Positions 24,640-34,214 of a stretch of 64,000 nucleotides of DNA are shown piece after piece. The position numbers and the translations under genes are program-made. This DNA is from Phormidium sp. FACHB-1136 (GTDB lineage: Bacteria; Cyanobacteriota; Cyanobacteriia; Phormidesmidales; Phormidesmidaceae). The DNA lies in contig NZ_JACJRS010000012.1 in NCBI RefSeq assembly GCF_014697375.1, positions 1 through 64,000 of the forward strand, written 5' to 3'. Every line of letters starts with the position of its first letter. Positions within the stretch are counted from its first letter, which is position 1. The notes beneath the pieces are model-generated. The model was given only the letters and a program-made list of their open reading frames with translations, ran no database searches and had not been told where the DNA came from.

Positions 24640-24969
24640 ATGCAGACTATGACTAATGCTATGGCTGTTGTGCAAGCCCACGGTTCTCTCAATGCCGCCA
24701 ATGCTCAAGATTTTCATCTCAGCTTGGTGGAGCGCATCCAGTGTGACAAATCCGCTGGTCTGGTGGTAGATATGAGCCGTGTTGAGTCTCTAGACAGTGC
24801 TGGATTAATTTCCCTCGTCTCGGCCCTCAAGCAGGCTCGCCAGAGCAGCAAGCGCTTCTGCCTCTGTGCGGTGCCCCCCACCATTCGTATCATCTTTGAA
24901 CTCACCCAGCTAGACCGCGTCTTTGAGATGATTGAAGATATCTCCCATGCCACCCTGGCCACGGCTTAG
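24640..24969 (+). CDS. STAS domain anti-sigma factor antagonist
   Basis: This 109-residue single STAS-domain protein resembles SpoIIAA/RsbV-type antagonists, which are switched by phosphorylation of a Ser. The site is visible in 'SRVESLDSAGLISLVSALKQ' (DSAG). The N-terminal strands 'VVQAHGSLNAANAQDFHLSL' and the C-terminal 'TIRIIFELTQLDRVFEMIED' complete the fold. No partner kinase (RsbW type) or phosphatase is next to it. The long leader with a hairpin implies control at expression level. Confidence 0.88.
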   Translation: MQTMTNAMAVVQAHGSLNAANAQDFHLSLVERIQCDKSAGLVVDMSRVESLDSAGLISLVSALKQARQSSKRFCLCAVPPTIRIIFELTQLDRVFEMIEDISHATLATA

Positions 24970-25199
24970 GCCAAAGCCGTTGGGGTCGCGCTGGGCCAGC
25001 GCAATCCAGTCCACTCCATTCCCCAAGGGCTCATCCCTGAAGGGATGGATGGGCATATAAATCGCTGAATCAATAGGTTGTTTATCTCCCTGAGCCTTCA
25101 CCGTGGCAGAGCCCACCGTGGAGGTTTTTGCTGGGGGATCGGTTCCTTCAGGGGGCACCAAAGAACGGGAATCCCCCGTTATAGTAGGAAAGTCTTTCC

Positions 25200-27920
25200 G
25201 TGCTGCGATCTGGAGTGCCTGCCGTGCCCGTTGCCGTCGATACCCTGCTAACCCCAGACATTAATAAGCCCGCCCGCTACCTGGGCAACGAACTGGGGGC
25301 GGTGCATAAACCCTGGGAACAGGCGGCGGTGCGTTGGGTGCTCACCTATCCCGAAATTTATGAAGTCGGTGCGTCCAACCTGGGGCACATCATTCTCTAC
25401 AGCATTCTCAATACCCAGCCCCGGCAGCTTTGTGATCGCGCCTATCTGCCCGCCGCCGACCTAGCCACCAAATTAAAGGAGACCCAAACGCCCCTGTTTG
25501 CGGTGGAATCTCAGCGGAATCTAACGGATTTCGACATCCTCGGCTTCAGCCTTAGCTACGAACTGGGGGCCACGAACATTCTAGAAATGCTGACCCTGGC
25601 GGGGGTTCCCCTTACCTGGCAAGAGCGAGACAGTGCCGGAGCGTTCAACCCTGAGGACGGATCTTGGCCGCTGATTTTTGCCGGGGGGCAAACGGCGACC
25701 TCCAACCCCGAACCCTACGCCGATTTCTTTGATTTTGTGGCCCTGGGCGATGGCGAAGAATTGCTGCCGGAAATTGGCCTTGTGATTGAAGAGGGCAAGG
25801 CAGCGGGCCTCAGCCGGGAAGAATTATTGCTGGATTTGGCCCAGGTGCCCGGTGTCTACGTGCCCCGCTTCTACGACATGGCCGAGGATGGCTCGGTGCA
25901 TCCCAATCGGCCTGACGTACCGAAGCGGATTCTGCGGCGGGTGGCGACGCCGATCCCGGCCTACGCGATGGGGTTGGTGCCCTACGTGGAGACCGTCCAC
26001 GACCGCCTTACCGTGGAAATTCGGCGGGGCTGTACGCGGGGTTGCCGCTTCTGCCAACCGGGGATGCTCACCCGTCCGGCGCGGGATGTGGAACCGGAGG
26101 CGGTGATCGACGCCATCGAAACCGGGATGCGCAAGACGGGCTACAACGAGTTTTCCCTGCTGTCCTTGAGCTGCTCGGACTACCTGGCCCTACCAGCGGT
26201 GGGGGTGGAGGTAAAGAACCGCCTCAAGGACGAGAACATTTCCCTGTCTTTGCCCAGCCAGCGGGTAGATCGCTTTGACGAAAACATCGCCAACATCATC
26301 GGCGGCACGCGGTTGACCGGGCTGACCTTTGCCCCAGAGGCAGGCACCCAGCGGATGCGGGACATCATTAATAAGGGGCTGACCAACGAAGAACTGCTCC
26401 AGGGGGTGAAAACCGCCCACGAACAGGGCTGGGACAAGGTGAAGCTCTACTTTATGATCGGCCTGCCGGGGGAAACCGACGCCGACGTAATTGGCATTGC
26501 CGAAACCGTGCGCTGGCTGCGACAAACCTGCTACATCAAGGGTCGCAAGCCGCTGTCCTTTAATATCACCATTTCCAACTTCACTCCCAAGCCCCATACG
26601 CCCTTTCAGTGGCATACGGTCTCTACCGAGGAGTTTAAGCGCAAGCAGAGCCTCCTGCGGGCCGAGTTCAACACCATGCGCTGGGCCAAGGTGAACTTCA
26701 CCGACGTGCGAATTTCCGCCATGGAAGACTTTGTGGGCCGGGGGGATCGATCCCTCTCCGCCGTGGTGCGCCGTGCCTGGGAACTGGGGGCCGGAATGGA
26801 TTCCTGGTGGGAAAGCCTCGATAACGCCTTCAACGCCTGGGCGCAGGCTATCGATGAAGCGGGCCTAACCTGGAAATATCGCCAAATTGCCCAGGGCGAG
26901 TGGAACGTAATGACCACGGACGGGGACAATCCCCACGCCAATTTGGACGCCGCCCTGCCCTGGGATCACCTGGATACCGGGATTGATAAGGAATGGCTGA
27001 AGCAAGATTTGATTCGCGCCCTGGAAGCCGCCACCGTGCCCGATTGCTCCTTTGAGGGCTGCTCCCACTGTGGGGTCTGTGGGCCAGACTTTGGTCATAA
27101 CGTCGTCGTGCCGCCGCCGCCAATCCCCGCCTTTGTGGGCCACGGCAAACCCGATTCTGACCGGGTGCAGCGGTTACGAGTCACCCTCGGCAAACTGGGC
27201 ACCATGGCGCTGATTGGCCATTTAGACCTGGTGCGTCTGTTTGACCGAGCGCTGCGACGGGCCAGTTTGCCGATTTCCTTTACCGGAGGCTTTCACCCAG
27301 GGCCAAGGCTCTCCCCCGCCAACGCCCTGCCCCTAGGGGCCACCAGCAGCGGCGAAGTGGTGGACTTTGAGCTAAAAGCCCCCATGGATCCCCAGGAATT
27401 TTTGCAGCGCCTCGCGGAGGAACTGCCGCCCGAAGTTCCCCTCTACAGCGTCGAAGAAGTGCCCATCGACAGCCCTGCGGCTACGAAATTGCTGGAACGG
27501 GCGGAATACTATCTGCGGGTTAGTCTAGAAAATCCCACGCCGACGACACCCGACTGGGAAGCCTGGATTGCCGATATCCTCAGCCGCCCTGAAATCCTTT
27601 GGGAGAAAACCACCAAATCCGGCAAGGTGCAGATGGTCAACCTCCGGGAACAGCTCTACGAACTCGACTACATTGCCCCGAATACCATTGACCCGAACTG
27701 CGCTACCGATGACGGATCCCTAGCCCCAATGCCAGAATTGAAGGTGACAGACCTGAAAGTGGAACCCGGTGAGGCACTGATCCGCGTGGTGGGCAGTTGC
27801 CGCAACGATGGGAACTTACTGCGTCCTGAGCAAGTCGTCTGGATAGTGGAACAGGCCGCTGGGCAATCCTTGCAGCTTCGCCACAAGCACCGTTCTCGCC
27901 TGTACCTTGCTGATCTGTAG
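25200..27920 (+). CDS. TIGR03960 family B12-binding radical SAM protein fused to DUF2344
   Basis: This 906-residue protein combines an N-terminal cobalamin-binding-like region ('YLGNELGAVHKPW', 'FDILGFSLSYELGATNILEM', 'IFAGGQTATSNPEPYADFFD'), a radical SAM core with 'RRGCTRGCRFCQPGM' (CxxxCxxC cluster) near residue 278, and a C-terminal DUF2344 domain from about residue 655 ('RLRVTLGKLGTMALIGHLDL'). A Cys-rich segment, 'CSFEGCSHCGVCGPDF', links the two. In many cyanobacteria this gene lies near rne, but no RNase E gene follows here. The GTG start at 25200 has a purine-rich site upstream; a GTG a few codons later is possible. The reaction is unknown. Confidence 0.9.
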   Translation: MLRSGVPAVPVAVDTLLTPDINKPARYLGNELGAVHKPWEQAAVRWVLTYPEIYEVGASNLGHIILYSILNTQPRQLCDRAYLPAADLATKLKETQTPLFAVESQRNLTDFDILGFSLSYELGATNILEMLTLAGVPLTWQERDSAGAFNPEDGSWPLIFAGGQTATSNPEPYADFFDFVALGDGEELLPEIGLVIEEGKAAGLSREELLLDLAQVPGVYVPRFYDMAEDGSVHPNRPDVPKRILRRVATPIPAYAMGLVPYVETVHDRLTVEIRRGCTRGCRFCQPGMLTRPARDVEPEAVIDAIETGMRKTGYNEFSLLSLSCSDYLALPAVGVEVKNRLKDENISLSLPSQRVDRFDENIANIIGGTRLTGLTFAPEAGTQRMRDIINKGLTNEELLQGVKTAHEQGWDKVKLYFMIGLPGETDADVIGIAETVRWLRQTCYIKGRKPLSFNITISNFTPKPHTPFQWHTVSTEEFKRKQSLLRAEFNTMRWAKVNFTDVRISAMEDFVGRGDRSLSAVVRRAWELGAGMDSWWESLDNAFNAWAQAIDEAGLTWKYRQIAQGEWNVMTTDGDNPHANLDAALPWDHLDTGIDKEWLKQDLIRALEAATVPDCSFEGCSHCGVCGPDFGHNVVVPPPPIPAFVGHGKPDSDRVQRLRVTLGKLGTMALIGHLDLVRLFDRALRRASLPISFTGGFHPGPRLSPANALPLGATSSGEVVDFELKAPMDPQEFLQRLAEELPPEVPLYSVEEVPIDSPAATKLLERAEYYLRVSLENPTPTTPDWEAWIADILSRPEILWEKTTKSGKVQMVNLREQLYELDYIAPNTIDPNCATDDGSLAPMPELKVTDLKVEPGEALIRVVGSCRNDGNLLRPEQVVWIVEQAAGQSLQLRHKHRSRLYLADL

Positions 27921-27939
27921 CCCCCTAGGGCAAGAGGCC

Positions 27940-28785
27940 ATGATGATTACCGCTAGTCCAGTTGGTTCAGTGTCATCCTCGACAGCCGCTAACTCGGTGA
28001 GGAGGAAAGCCTTGGGTTGGCAACTGAGCCTTGGTACGGCTTTGATGGGGCTGGGTTTGGCCCTTGGCCCCTGGGCGACGTCAACGGCTCTAGCCAATGA
28101 ACACTGTGGGGCGGACGCTGTGCTGTGTTGCCAGGGACAGGCGGTACGGGGGATGATGCCGAACCTGTCGGACAGCTTTGCCCAAGAGGTCTGTAAAGTC
28201 CTGACCATGCCTACCAATAGCCGCTCCGAAGGTGAAGACTTTGTTCGGCACATCGAGTTTGGCTCCCTAATTACCCAGGACTCGGCTTCCGCTGAGTCTA
28301 TGACCCTGCCGAGTATGTGGTGGACGCGGGACGCCATCCCATCCCGACTAGGGCGGCACCGTTTGGTCAATTCCTGGTTGTCCTACCGGATGCGTGACTC
28401 CGAGGTGCAGGTGGTAGATGTCATGATCAACAGCCAGTTTTGGCGAGCGCTGACCATGCCCCAGCGCTATGGCGTGCTCACCCAGTTTGGCACCTCCGCC
28501 CAGGAGTTTGGCTATCACCTGCGGTTTTTCCAGAGCAATGGCTACTCGGCACGGATGATCGGCATTTTTTCCTGTGAAGCCACTACGGACACCGCCACCA
28601 CCTTCTCGGCGGCTCCCACGGCCCACTGCCTAGTCACGGTAGATTCCCCACGCATTAACCAACTTCAGCAAGCCCTACAGCCCCAACCTGCGATTCAAAC
28701 CGCCACTGCCGCCGATCCGACATCCTCTACAGATATCGCTGTGACCTTAAGCGCTGCCGAAAATGCGGCCACGCCTCAGCCCTAG
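27940..28785 (+). CDS. Secreted uncharacterised protein, 281 aa
   Basis: From the ATG at 27940 (tandem ATG at 27943) the protein carries a signal peptide after a short basic stretch: 'RRKALGWQLSLGTALMGLGL' and a cleavage-like 'STALA'. The mature part has an early Cys group ('HCGADAVLCCQGQAVRG') and a compact domain with 'WWTRDAIPSRLGRHRLVNSW' and 'GYHLRFFQSNGYSARMIGIF'. The C-terminal 60 residues are Thr/Ala/Gln-rich and probably disordered. I do not recognise the family. It starts 19 bp after the radical SAM gene and may be co-transcribed with it. Confidence 0.7.
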   Translation: MMITASPVGSVSSSTAANSVRRKALGWQLSLGTALMGLGLALGPWATSTALANEHCGADAVLCCQGQAVRGMMPNLSDSFAQEVCKVLTMPTNSRSEGEDFVRHIEFGSLITQDSASAESMTLPSMWWTRDAIPSRLGRHRLVNSWLSYRMRDSEVQVVDVMINSQFWRALTMPQRYGVLTQFGTSAQEFGYHLRFFQSNGYSARMIGIFSCEATTDTATTFSAAPTAHCLVTVDSPRINQLQQALQPQPAIQTATAADPTSSTDIAVTLSAAENAATPQP

Positions 28786-28813
28786 GCCGCACCCATCAGT
28801 GGATTGATAGAGC

Positions 28814-29410
28814 TTAAAACAGCGTCAACACATAGATCAGAGTGAACAGCACAATCCACACCACATCCACAAAGTGCCAGTAGATTTCCGCCATTTCTGG
28901 CCCGGTGTGGGTGAGGTCGCTGTAATGGCCTGCCCGACGAGAACGCCACAGGACGCCCAAGATCAGCAACAGGCCAATGAAAACGTGCAATCCGTGGAAG
29001 CCCGTCATCAGGTAAAAGCAGTTGCTAAACAGGTTGGTTTTAAGGCCGTAGCCTAGGGTCAAATATTCGTAGATTTGCCCCACCAAAAAGACGGCCCCCA
29101 TGGCGGCGGTGATGCCAAACCAAAGCCGCATTTTGGCCAGGTCATTGTTCTTAATGGCCTTGGTACCCAGGTTAATCACCAAACTGCTGGAGACCAGAAT
29201 AAAAGTGTTCACCGCAGGCAGCAAAAGCTCCACCTCGGTTTCTTTGGGGGGCCATTCGGCAATGGAACTACGGAACACCAGAAACACGGCAAAGAATCCG
29301 GCGAACATCAAAAATTCCGAGGCCAAAAATGTAAGCAACCCCAGAACCCGAAGATCCTGATGTTCCTCATGGGCGACAGTGGGCGTGGCCGAGTCGATAG
29401 TGCCTTGCAT
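28814..29410 (-). CDS. ctaE: Cytochrome c oxidase subunit III
   Basis: This 198-residue subunit of the aa3-type terminal oxidase has five predicted membrane helices. Recognisable segments are 'FLASEFLMFAGFFAVFLVFR', 'FYLMTGFHGLHVFIGLLLIL' (the HGLH motif) and 'EIYWHFVDVVWIVLFTLIYV' (WHFVDVVW). I start at the ATG giving 'MQGTIDSATPTVAHEEH'; 12 extra codons upstream overlap the dispersed repeat. It is last in the minus-strand ctaC-ctaD-ctaE cluster, 112 bp after ctaD, and ends 28 bp from the convergent secreted-protein gene. Confidence 0.95.
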   Translation of the reverse strand: MQGTIDSATPTVAHEEHQDLRVLGLLTFLASEFLMFAGFFAVFLVFRSSIAEWPPKETEVELLLPAVNTFILVSSSLVINLGTKAIKNNDLAKMRLWFGITAAMGAVFLVGQIYEYLTLGYGLKTNLFSNCFYLMTGFHGLHVFIGLLLILGVLWRSRRAGHYSDLTHTGPEMAEIYWHFVDVVWIVLFTLIYVLTLF

Positions 29411-29435
29411 AGGGTTAAGAAGTAGGGGATAGGGC

Positions 29436-29463
29436 GTAGGGTGCATTCGCGAAGCAATGCACC
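29436..29463 (+). repeat. Dispersed repeat, short form (copy 3)
   Basis: GTAGGGTGCATTCGCGAAGCAATGCACC at 29436-29463 is a shortened copy of the 4076-4128 repeat lacking the central GCC AAGGCGAGG part, so only its inverted ends remain. A further half copy (GCGCATTGCTTC) follows at about 29480. It lies between ctaD and ctaE. Confidence 0.75.
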
Positions 29464-29522
29464 ATTATCTTCAGCGTGGCGCATTGCTTCTAGGGCAAAG
29501 AGGGACATTGCCCATTCTACAG

Positions 29523-31166
29523 TTAGGACACCGTTTCTAATTCCTCCTCTGGGTCATGGCCGTACTCATAGGGGCCGTGGGTGACAACGGGCAGCACTTC
29601 CCAATTTTCGATGATTGGGGGAGAGGCGGTTGTCCATTCCAAAGTGAGCGCATTCCAGGGATTATCGCCTGCCTTGGGGCCTTTGCTCCAACTCCACAGC
29701 ACGTTGATGTAGAAGGGAATCACCGAAACCGCCAGGATGTAGGCACCTACCGTTACCAACTGATTGAGGTCAGTGAATTGGGGGTCGTACATGGCGACGC
29801 GGCGGGGCATTCCCTGCATCCCTAGGGCGTGCATGGGGGTGAAGGTGAGGATGGTGCCAATAAAGGTGAGGACAAAGTGAACTTGGCCCAGTTTTTCATT
29901 CAACATTCGTCCGGTAATTTTGGGGAACCAGTGGTAGACCGCTGCATAAATTCCAAACACCGAACCGCCAAAGAGGACGTAGTGGAAATGGCCGACCACG
30001 TAGTAGGTATCGTGGACATGGATATCAAACGGTGCAGTGCCCAGGGTAACGCCACTGAGGCCACCGAACACGAACATGGACAGCAGCCCCACCGCAAATA
30101 GCATGGCCGTGGTGTAACGAATTTTGCCGCCCCAGAGGGTAGCCACCCAGCTAAAGATTTTGATCCCCGTGGGTACTGCCACAATGAGGGTAGAAATGGT
30201 GAAGAAAATCCGCATCCAGGGAGGCGTACCGCTGGTAAACATATGGTGAACCCACACAAACAGGCCCACAAAACAGATAGTCAGTGAGGAATAGGCGATG
30301 GCCTTATAACCAAAAATCGGCTTACGGGCATGGACGGGAATCACCTCCGACATGATGCCGAAGATGGGCAGAATCATCAAATACACCGCCGGGTGGGAAT
30401 AGAACCAAAACAGGTGCTGATACACCACTACATTGCCGCCCGCATCGGGCTTGAAAAACGAGGTGCCAAAATTGATATCAAACAGCAGCAGAATCAGTCC
30501 AGCGGCGAGGACGGGGGTGGAAAACAGCGCCAGGATGGAGGTCGCCACCATGGCCCAACAGAATAGGGGAATTTGATCCCACTTCATGCTGGGAACCCGC
30601 ATCTTCCAGATCGTGATCAGGAAGTTGACGGAACCCAAAATAGAGGAGGTTCCCACCAGCACAATGGCCAAAATCCACATTGTCTGAGCAGCATTGGCGG
30701 TAATTTCGCTCAGGGGCGGATAGGATGTCCAGCCCGCTTGGGCACCGCCAAAGTAAAAGCTGCCTAATAACAAAGCCCCAGCGGGAGGATTAAGCCAAAA
30801 GGCAATGGCATTGAGCTTTGGGAAAGCCATATCCCTAGCCCCAATCATGAGGGGAATTAGGTAATTGCCAAATCCCCCAATAGCGGCGGGCACAATCCAC
30901 AGAAAGATCATGATCGTGCCGTGGTTGGTCAAAAAGGCGTTGTAGAGTTCAGGACTGAGGAAATCAGAATCCGGCGTAGCCAGTTCCGTCCGCAGCATCA
31001 CCGCCATGAAGCCGCCGACCAAGTAAAACAAAAACGAAGTGACGAGATACTGAATTCCAATCACCTTGTGATCCACATTAAAGGTGAAGTAGTCGTACCA
31101 CTTCCACTTATCGGGGTGTCCGTGGGGGGCCACGGGACTGTTGAGGGAAATATCTGCTTGAGCCAT
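29523..31166 (-). CDS. ctaD: Cytochrome c oxidase subunit I
   Basis: This 547-residue catalytic subunit has twelve predicted helices and all heme-copper ligands visible: 'NAFLTNHGTIMIFLW' (low-spin heme His), 'FWFYSHPAVYLMILPIFG' (CuB His-Tyr crosslink pair), 'FVWVHHMFTSG' (CuB His-His) and 'YYVVGHFHYVLFGGSVFG' (heme a and a3 His). The 'HPAVY' and 'SEVIPVHARKPIFGYK' segments mark the A-type proton-pumping family. The gene is 188 bp downstream of ctaC and is bracketed by inverted copies of the dispersed repeat. The enzyme works in respiratory electron transfer in thylakoid or cytoplasmic membranes. Confidence 0.97.
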   Translation of the reverse strand: MAQADISLNSPVAPHGHPDKWKWYDYFTFNVDHKVIGIQYLVTSFLFYLVGGFMAVMLRTELATPDSDFLSPELYNAFLTNHGTIMIFLWIVPAAIGGFGNYLIPLMIGARDMAFPKLNAIAFWLNPPAGALLLGSFYFGGAQAGWTSYPPLSEITANAAQTMWILAIVLVGTSSILGSVNFLITIWKMRVPSMKWDQIPLFCWAMVATSILALFSTPVLAAGLILLLFDINFGTSFFKPDAGGNVVVYQHLFWFYSHPAVYLMILPIFGIMSEVIPVHARKPIFGYKAIAYSSLTICFVGLFVWVHHMFTSGTPPWMRIFFTISTLIVAVPTGIKIFSWVATLWGGKIRYTTAMLFAVGLLSMFVFGGLSGVTLGTAPFDIHVHDTYYVVGHFHYVLFGGSVFGIYAAVYHWFPKITGRMLNEKLGQVHFVLTFIGTILTFTPMHALGMQGMPRRVAMYDPQFTDLNQLVTVGAYILAVSVIPFYINVLWSWSKGPKAGDNPWNALTLEWTTASPPIIENWEVLPVVTHGPYEYGHDPEEELETVS

Positions 31167-31306
31167 AAAGGGGTTTGATTAAAAACGGCTGGATACGGAA
31201 CTGGTTATTGGACGTAGGTTGGGTAAAGCGCTAACGACACCCAACACAAGGGATTCTTGCCATCAAGTTTTTTGCCGTTGGGGTAGGTCGTTGATAACGG
31301 CTAGGC

Positions 31307-31358
31307 GGTGCATTGCTTCGCGTTGGCGGTAGCCTCGCCTTGGCGTTATGCAGCCTAC
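31307..31358 (-). repeat. Dispersed ~50-bp repeat, copy 4 (inverted)
   Basis: GGTGCATTGCTTCGCGTTGG through ATGCAGCCTAC matches the reverse complement of the 4076 copy. It overlaps the end of ctaC: the TAG stop of ctaC (31355-31357 on the minus strand) is part of the repeat's GTAG end. It forms an inverted pair with the 29436 copy around ctaD. Confidence 0.8.
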
Positions 31359-32353
31359 GGGTTGGGGGTTCGGGCTAGTTGGGCGATTTGGGCGGCTTCA
31401 ATGGGGATATCTTGGGCGATTTGAGCGAGATACTCGGCATCGGTCAGGGTGGTGGGATTCAGCGCAACGGTTTCAGAGGCACCGGGTAGTTCGGCGACGC
31501 GACTGGCTTCCCAGGCCGCGTAGTCTTCCAGAGAATGGACGATCACCTGGGTTCTCATGCCGCCGTGGTAGGCTCCGCAGAGTTCGGCACAGACGACGGG
31601 ATAGGTGCCTTCTTTAGTGGCCACAAAGCGCAGTTCGGCGGGTTGTCCCGGCAGGGCGTCTTGCTTGAGCCGGAATTGGGGCACCCAGAAGGAATGGATC
31701 ACATCCTGGGCTTCAATCAAGAGCTGCACATCCTGACCGATGGGCACATGGAGTTCACCGTCCACAATGCCCGTGTCGGGGTAGCGGAAAATCCAGGCGT
31801 ACTGCATCCCGGTAACGTTCACCGTTAGGTCAGGCTGATTGCCCTCCACCATGGGCGATGCCCCAAAGCCGTAGACCTGGCGTTCTTTATTACCATCTCC
31901 GGCCTGGGCCATCATGGGAGAACCCACATCGACCATGGTTTTCTGGGGGGCTTGGGCCATCATCATGCCGCCACCATGGTGGTGACCACCGGGGGCAAAG
32001 CCGCCCATGTCTTGGAACACCACGACGCTATAGAGGCCCAACCCGACCACAATAATGGCGGGGATGGCTGTCCAAAACGCCTCTAGGGGCAGATTGCCCT
32101 CGATGGGGAGGCCATCGGTGTCGTCCCCTTTGCGGCGGCGAAACCGAATGAGCGAATAGATAATGGCACCCTGCACCACAATGAACAGGGCCGTGCCAAT
32201 GGTGACCATGACATTAAAAAAGTCATCCACCAGGGGCGCTTGTTCCGAGGCTTGAACAGGCAGAAGGTTGTTATTTTGCCCATACCAAAGGCTGATCAGA
32301 GTCACAATAACCCCGATGATCAGAGTCCAGAAAGGGGCCGGAATTTTTTGCAT
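31355..32353 (-). CDS. ctaC: Cytochrome c oxidase subunit II
   Basis: This 332-residue subunit accepts electrons at the binuclear CuA centre. It has two N-terminal helices ('FWTLIIGVIVTLISLWY', 'FNVMVTIGTALFIVVQGAII'), then a periplasmic/lumenal cupredoxin domain with 'VTGMQYAWIFRYPD', 'DVIHSFWVPQFRLKQDALPG' and the CuA motif 'CAELCGAYHGGMRTQV'. All CuA ligands (Cys, Cys, His, Met, Glu carbonyl) are present. A His/Met-rich insert, 'GGHHHGGGMMMAQ', follows the second helix region and is unusual. I start at the second ATG (32353), five codons after the first possible. The stop lies in a dispersed repeat. Confidence 0.95.
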   Translation of the reverse strand: MQKIPAPFWTLIIGVIVTLISLWYGQNNNLLPVQASEQAPLVDDFFNVMVTIGTALFIVVQGAIIYSLIRFRRRKGDDTDGLPIEGNLPLEAFWTAIPAIIVVGLGLYSVVVFQDMGGFAPGGHHHGGGMMMAQAPQKTMVDVGSPMMAQAGDGNKERQVYGFGASPMVEGNQPDLTVNVTGMQYAWIFRYPDTGIVDGELHVPIGQDVQLLIEAQDVIHSFWVPQFRLKQDALPGQPAELRFVATKEGTYPVVCAELCGAYHGGMRTQVIVHSLEDYAAWEASRVAELPGASETVALNPTTLTDAEYLAQIAQDIPIEAAQIAQLARTPNP

Positions 32354-32657
32354 AGCCGATCTCCACAAGGGAGGCGCGAGGGTAAGAGTGGCAAAGGCGG
32401 AATTTAACGCGACTACTAAAAAATAGGGGCGTTGCTCTATGGCATCCTAAGACCCCAGCCTTGCGGTGTCGGCAAAACTTTGGATTTGTTTTAGACTGTC
32501 TGCGCTAAAGTCGTAGCAAAAATCTACAAACCAGCCCCGGTCTGCCTGGGGTCTTCCTGGGATAGCGGGTGCCTCAGGGGCGCTGGGGCGTTAGGATGGG
32601 AAACCGAGCCTCTCCTGTCTGTCTAAATTACCTGTATTCCCCCGTTCATCCCTACCC
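32354..32657. promoter_or_regulatory. Divergent promoter region of ctaC and the kinase-fusion gene
   Basis: This 304-bp gap separates two divergent genes. An A+T-rich part at 32400-32530 could carry the ctaC promoter. I see no repeat, hairpin or clear operator. Confidence 0.35.
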
Positions 32658-34193
32658 ATGACCGACACCGCCCTGCCCGCCCTAATTCAGCAGATGTGCC
32701 AGCCCAGTTTCTACCCCCATCCGGTGGTGGAGCCGATTCGGCTGATGCAAACCCATGTCTCCTACGTGCTGCTAACGGGGGACTATGCCTATAAGGTGAA
32801 AAAGCCTGTGAATTTCGGTTTTTTGGACTATTCCACCCTAGAGCAGCGGCAGCATTTTTGCGGGGAAGAACTGCGGCTGAACCAGCGCACGGCATCGGAA
32901 CTGTATCTAGACGTGGTGCCCATTGGTCAGGAGGGCGAGACTTACCGCTTAGGGGTCGATCCGGCGGTGGAATATGCCGTCAAGATGGTGCAGTTCCCCC
33001 AAGACACCCTGCTCAGTGCTCTGTATGAACGGGGCGACCTGACGGAGGAGTTGATCCGCACCCTGGCCGAACAGGTGGCGGCCTTTCACCTCGCGGCGGA
33101 AACCAACGACCACATCCGCACCTTTGGCAGCGTGGCCCAAATTCGCCAAGCCTTCGACGAAAACTACGAACAAACCCAGGGCTATGTGGGCGGGCCGCAA
33201 ACCCAGGCCCAGCTAGAGGAAACCCAAGCGGCAACGGATGGTATTTTTGCGACTCAGGCGGATCTGTTTCAGCGGCGGGTCGATCAAAACTGGATTCGGG
33301 TCTGCCATGGCGATCTGCACCTGAATAACCTCTGCTACTGGCAAAACCAGCTTTACCTGTTCGACTGCATTGAGTTCAACGAGCCCTTCCGCTACGTCGA
33401 TGTGATGTACGACGTGGGCTTTGTGGTGATGGATTTGCTGGCCAAGGATTGCCGCCCCCTGGCCACCGCCTTTTTGAATCACTACGTGGAGCAAACCGGA
33501 GACTGGGAAGGGCTGCCACTGTTGCCCCTCTACATCAGCCGCCAAGCCTACGTGCGGGCCAAGGTAACCTCCTTCTTGCTGGACGACCCCGCCATTGACG
33601 AAGCCGCCAAGGCCAAAGCCAGCGACACCGCCGCCCACTATTACCGCCTCGCCTGGGAGGTGGTACAACCCCAAACGAGCCGACTGTACCTGATGGCGGG
33701 CTTATCCGGTGCGGGCAAATCCACCACCGCCCGCGAACTCGCCCGCCAAACCGGGGCCATCCACCTGCGCTCCGATGCTGTGCGTAAACACCTGGCTGGA
33801 GTGCCGCTGATGGAACGGGGTGATCAGAGTATTTACAGCCCGGAGATGACCCAAAAAACCTACAGCCGCCTGTTGGAACTGGGGCTCACCCTAGCCAAGG
33901 CTGGGTTTACGGTGGTGCTCGATGCCAAGTACGACCGCCAAGCCCTGCGCCAGCCCGCCCTAGACCAGGCTCAGACGGCGGGGATTTCAGCCCAAATTCT
34001 GCACTGCACCGCACCGCCGGAAATCCTGGAAGACCGAGTACAGAAACGCTCTGGGGATATTGCCGACGCCAATGTCGCCGTCCTCCAACAACAGGTGATG
34101 GAACCCTTCACCGAGGCCGAACAGCCCTGGGTGAAAACCCTGGATACAACGGGTGATGTGTCGGCCCAGATCGCCGCTATAGTTGGGTCATAA
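32658..34193 (+). CDS. APH-like phosphotransferase fused to P-loop kinase
   Basis: This 511-residue two-domain protein has an N-terminal aminoglycoside-phosphotransferase-like fold (about residues 30-335). Its Lys lies in 'YAYKVKKPVNFGFLDYST', the catalytic loop is 'WIRVCHGDLHLNNLCYWQNQ' and the metal Asp is in 'YLFDCIEFNEPFRYVDVMYD'. The C-terminal AAA_33/zeta-toxin-like P-loop kinase has Walker A 'LMAGLSGAGKSTTARELA' near residue 352 and an Asp in 'GFTVVLDAKYDRQALR'. This fused layout is widespread in bacteria and its substrate is unknown. It is divergent from ctaC and is followed by a small membrane protein gene 21 bp later. Confidence 0.88.
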   Translation: MTDTALPALIQQMCQPSFYPHPVVEPIRLMQTHVSYVLLTGDYAYKVKKPVNFGFLDYSTLEQRQHFCGEELRLNQRTASELYLDVVPIGQEGETYRLGVDPAVEYAVKMVQFPQDTLLSALYERGDLTEELIRTLAEQVAAFHLAAETNDHIRTFGSVAQIRQAFDENYEQTQGYVGGPQTQAQLEETQAATDGIFATQADLFQRRVDQNWIRVCHGDLHLNNLCYWQNQLYLFDCIEFNEPFRYVDVMYDVGFVVMDLLAKDCRPLATAFLNHYVEQTGDWEGLPLLPLYISRQAYVRAKVTSFLLDDPAIDEAAKAKASDTAAHYYRLAWEVVQPQTSRLYLMAGLSGAGKSTTARELARQTGAIHLRSDAVRKHLAGVPLMERGDQSIYSPEMTQKTYSRLLELGLTLAKAGFTVVLDAKYDRQALRQPALDQAQTAGISAQILHCTAPPEILEDRVQKRSGDIADANVAVLQQQVMEPFTEAEQPWVKTLDTTGDVSAQIAAIVGS

Positions 34194-34214
34194 TCCGCCG
34201 CGAGGATCTGCGCC

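Noticed and set aside
24910-25161. 83-codon minus-strand frame overlapping the STAS gene end
   Set aside because: It overlaps a clear gene on the other strand and lacks recognisable features.
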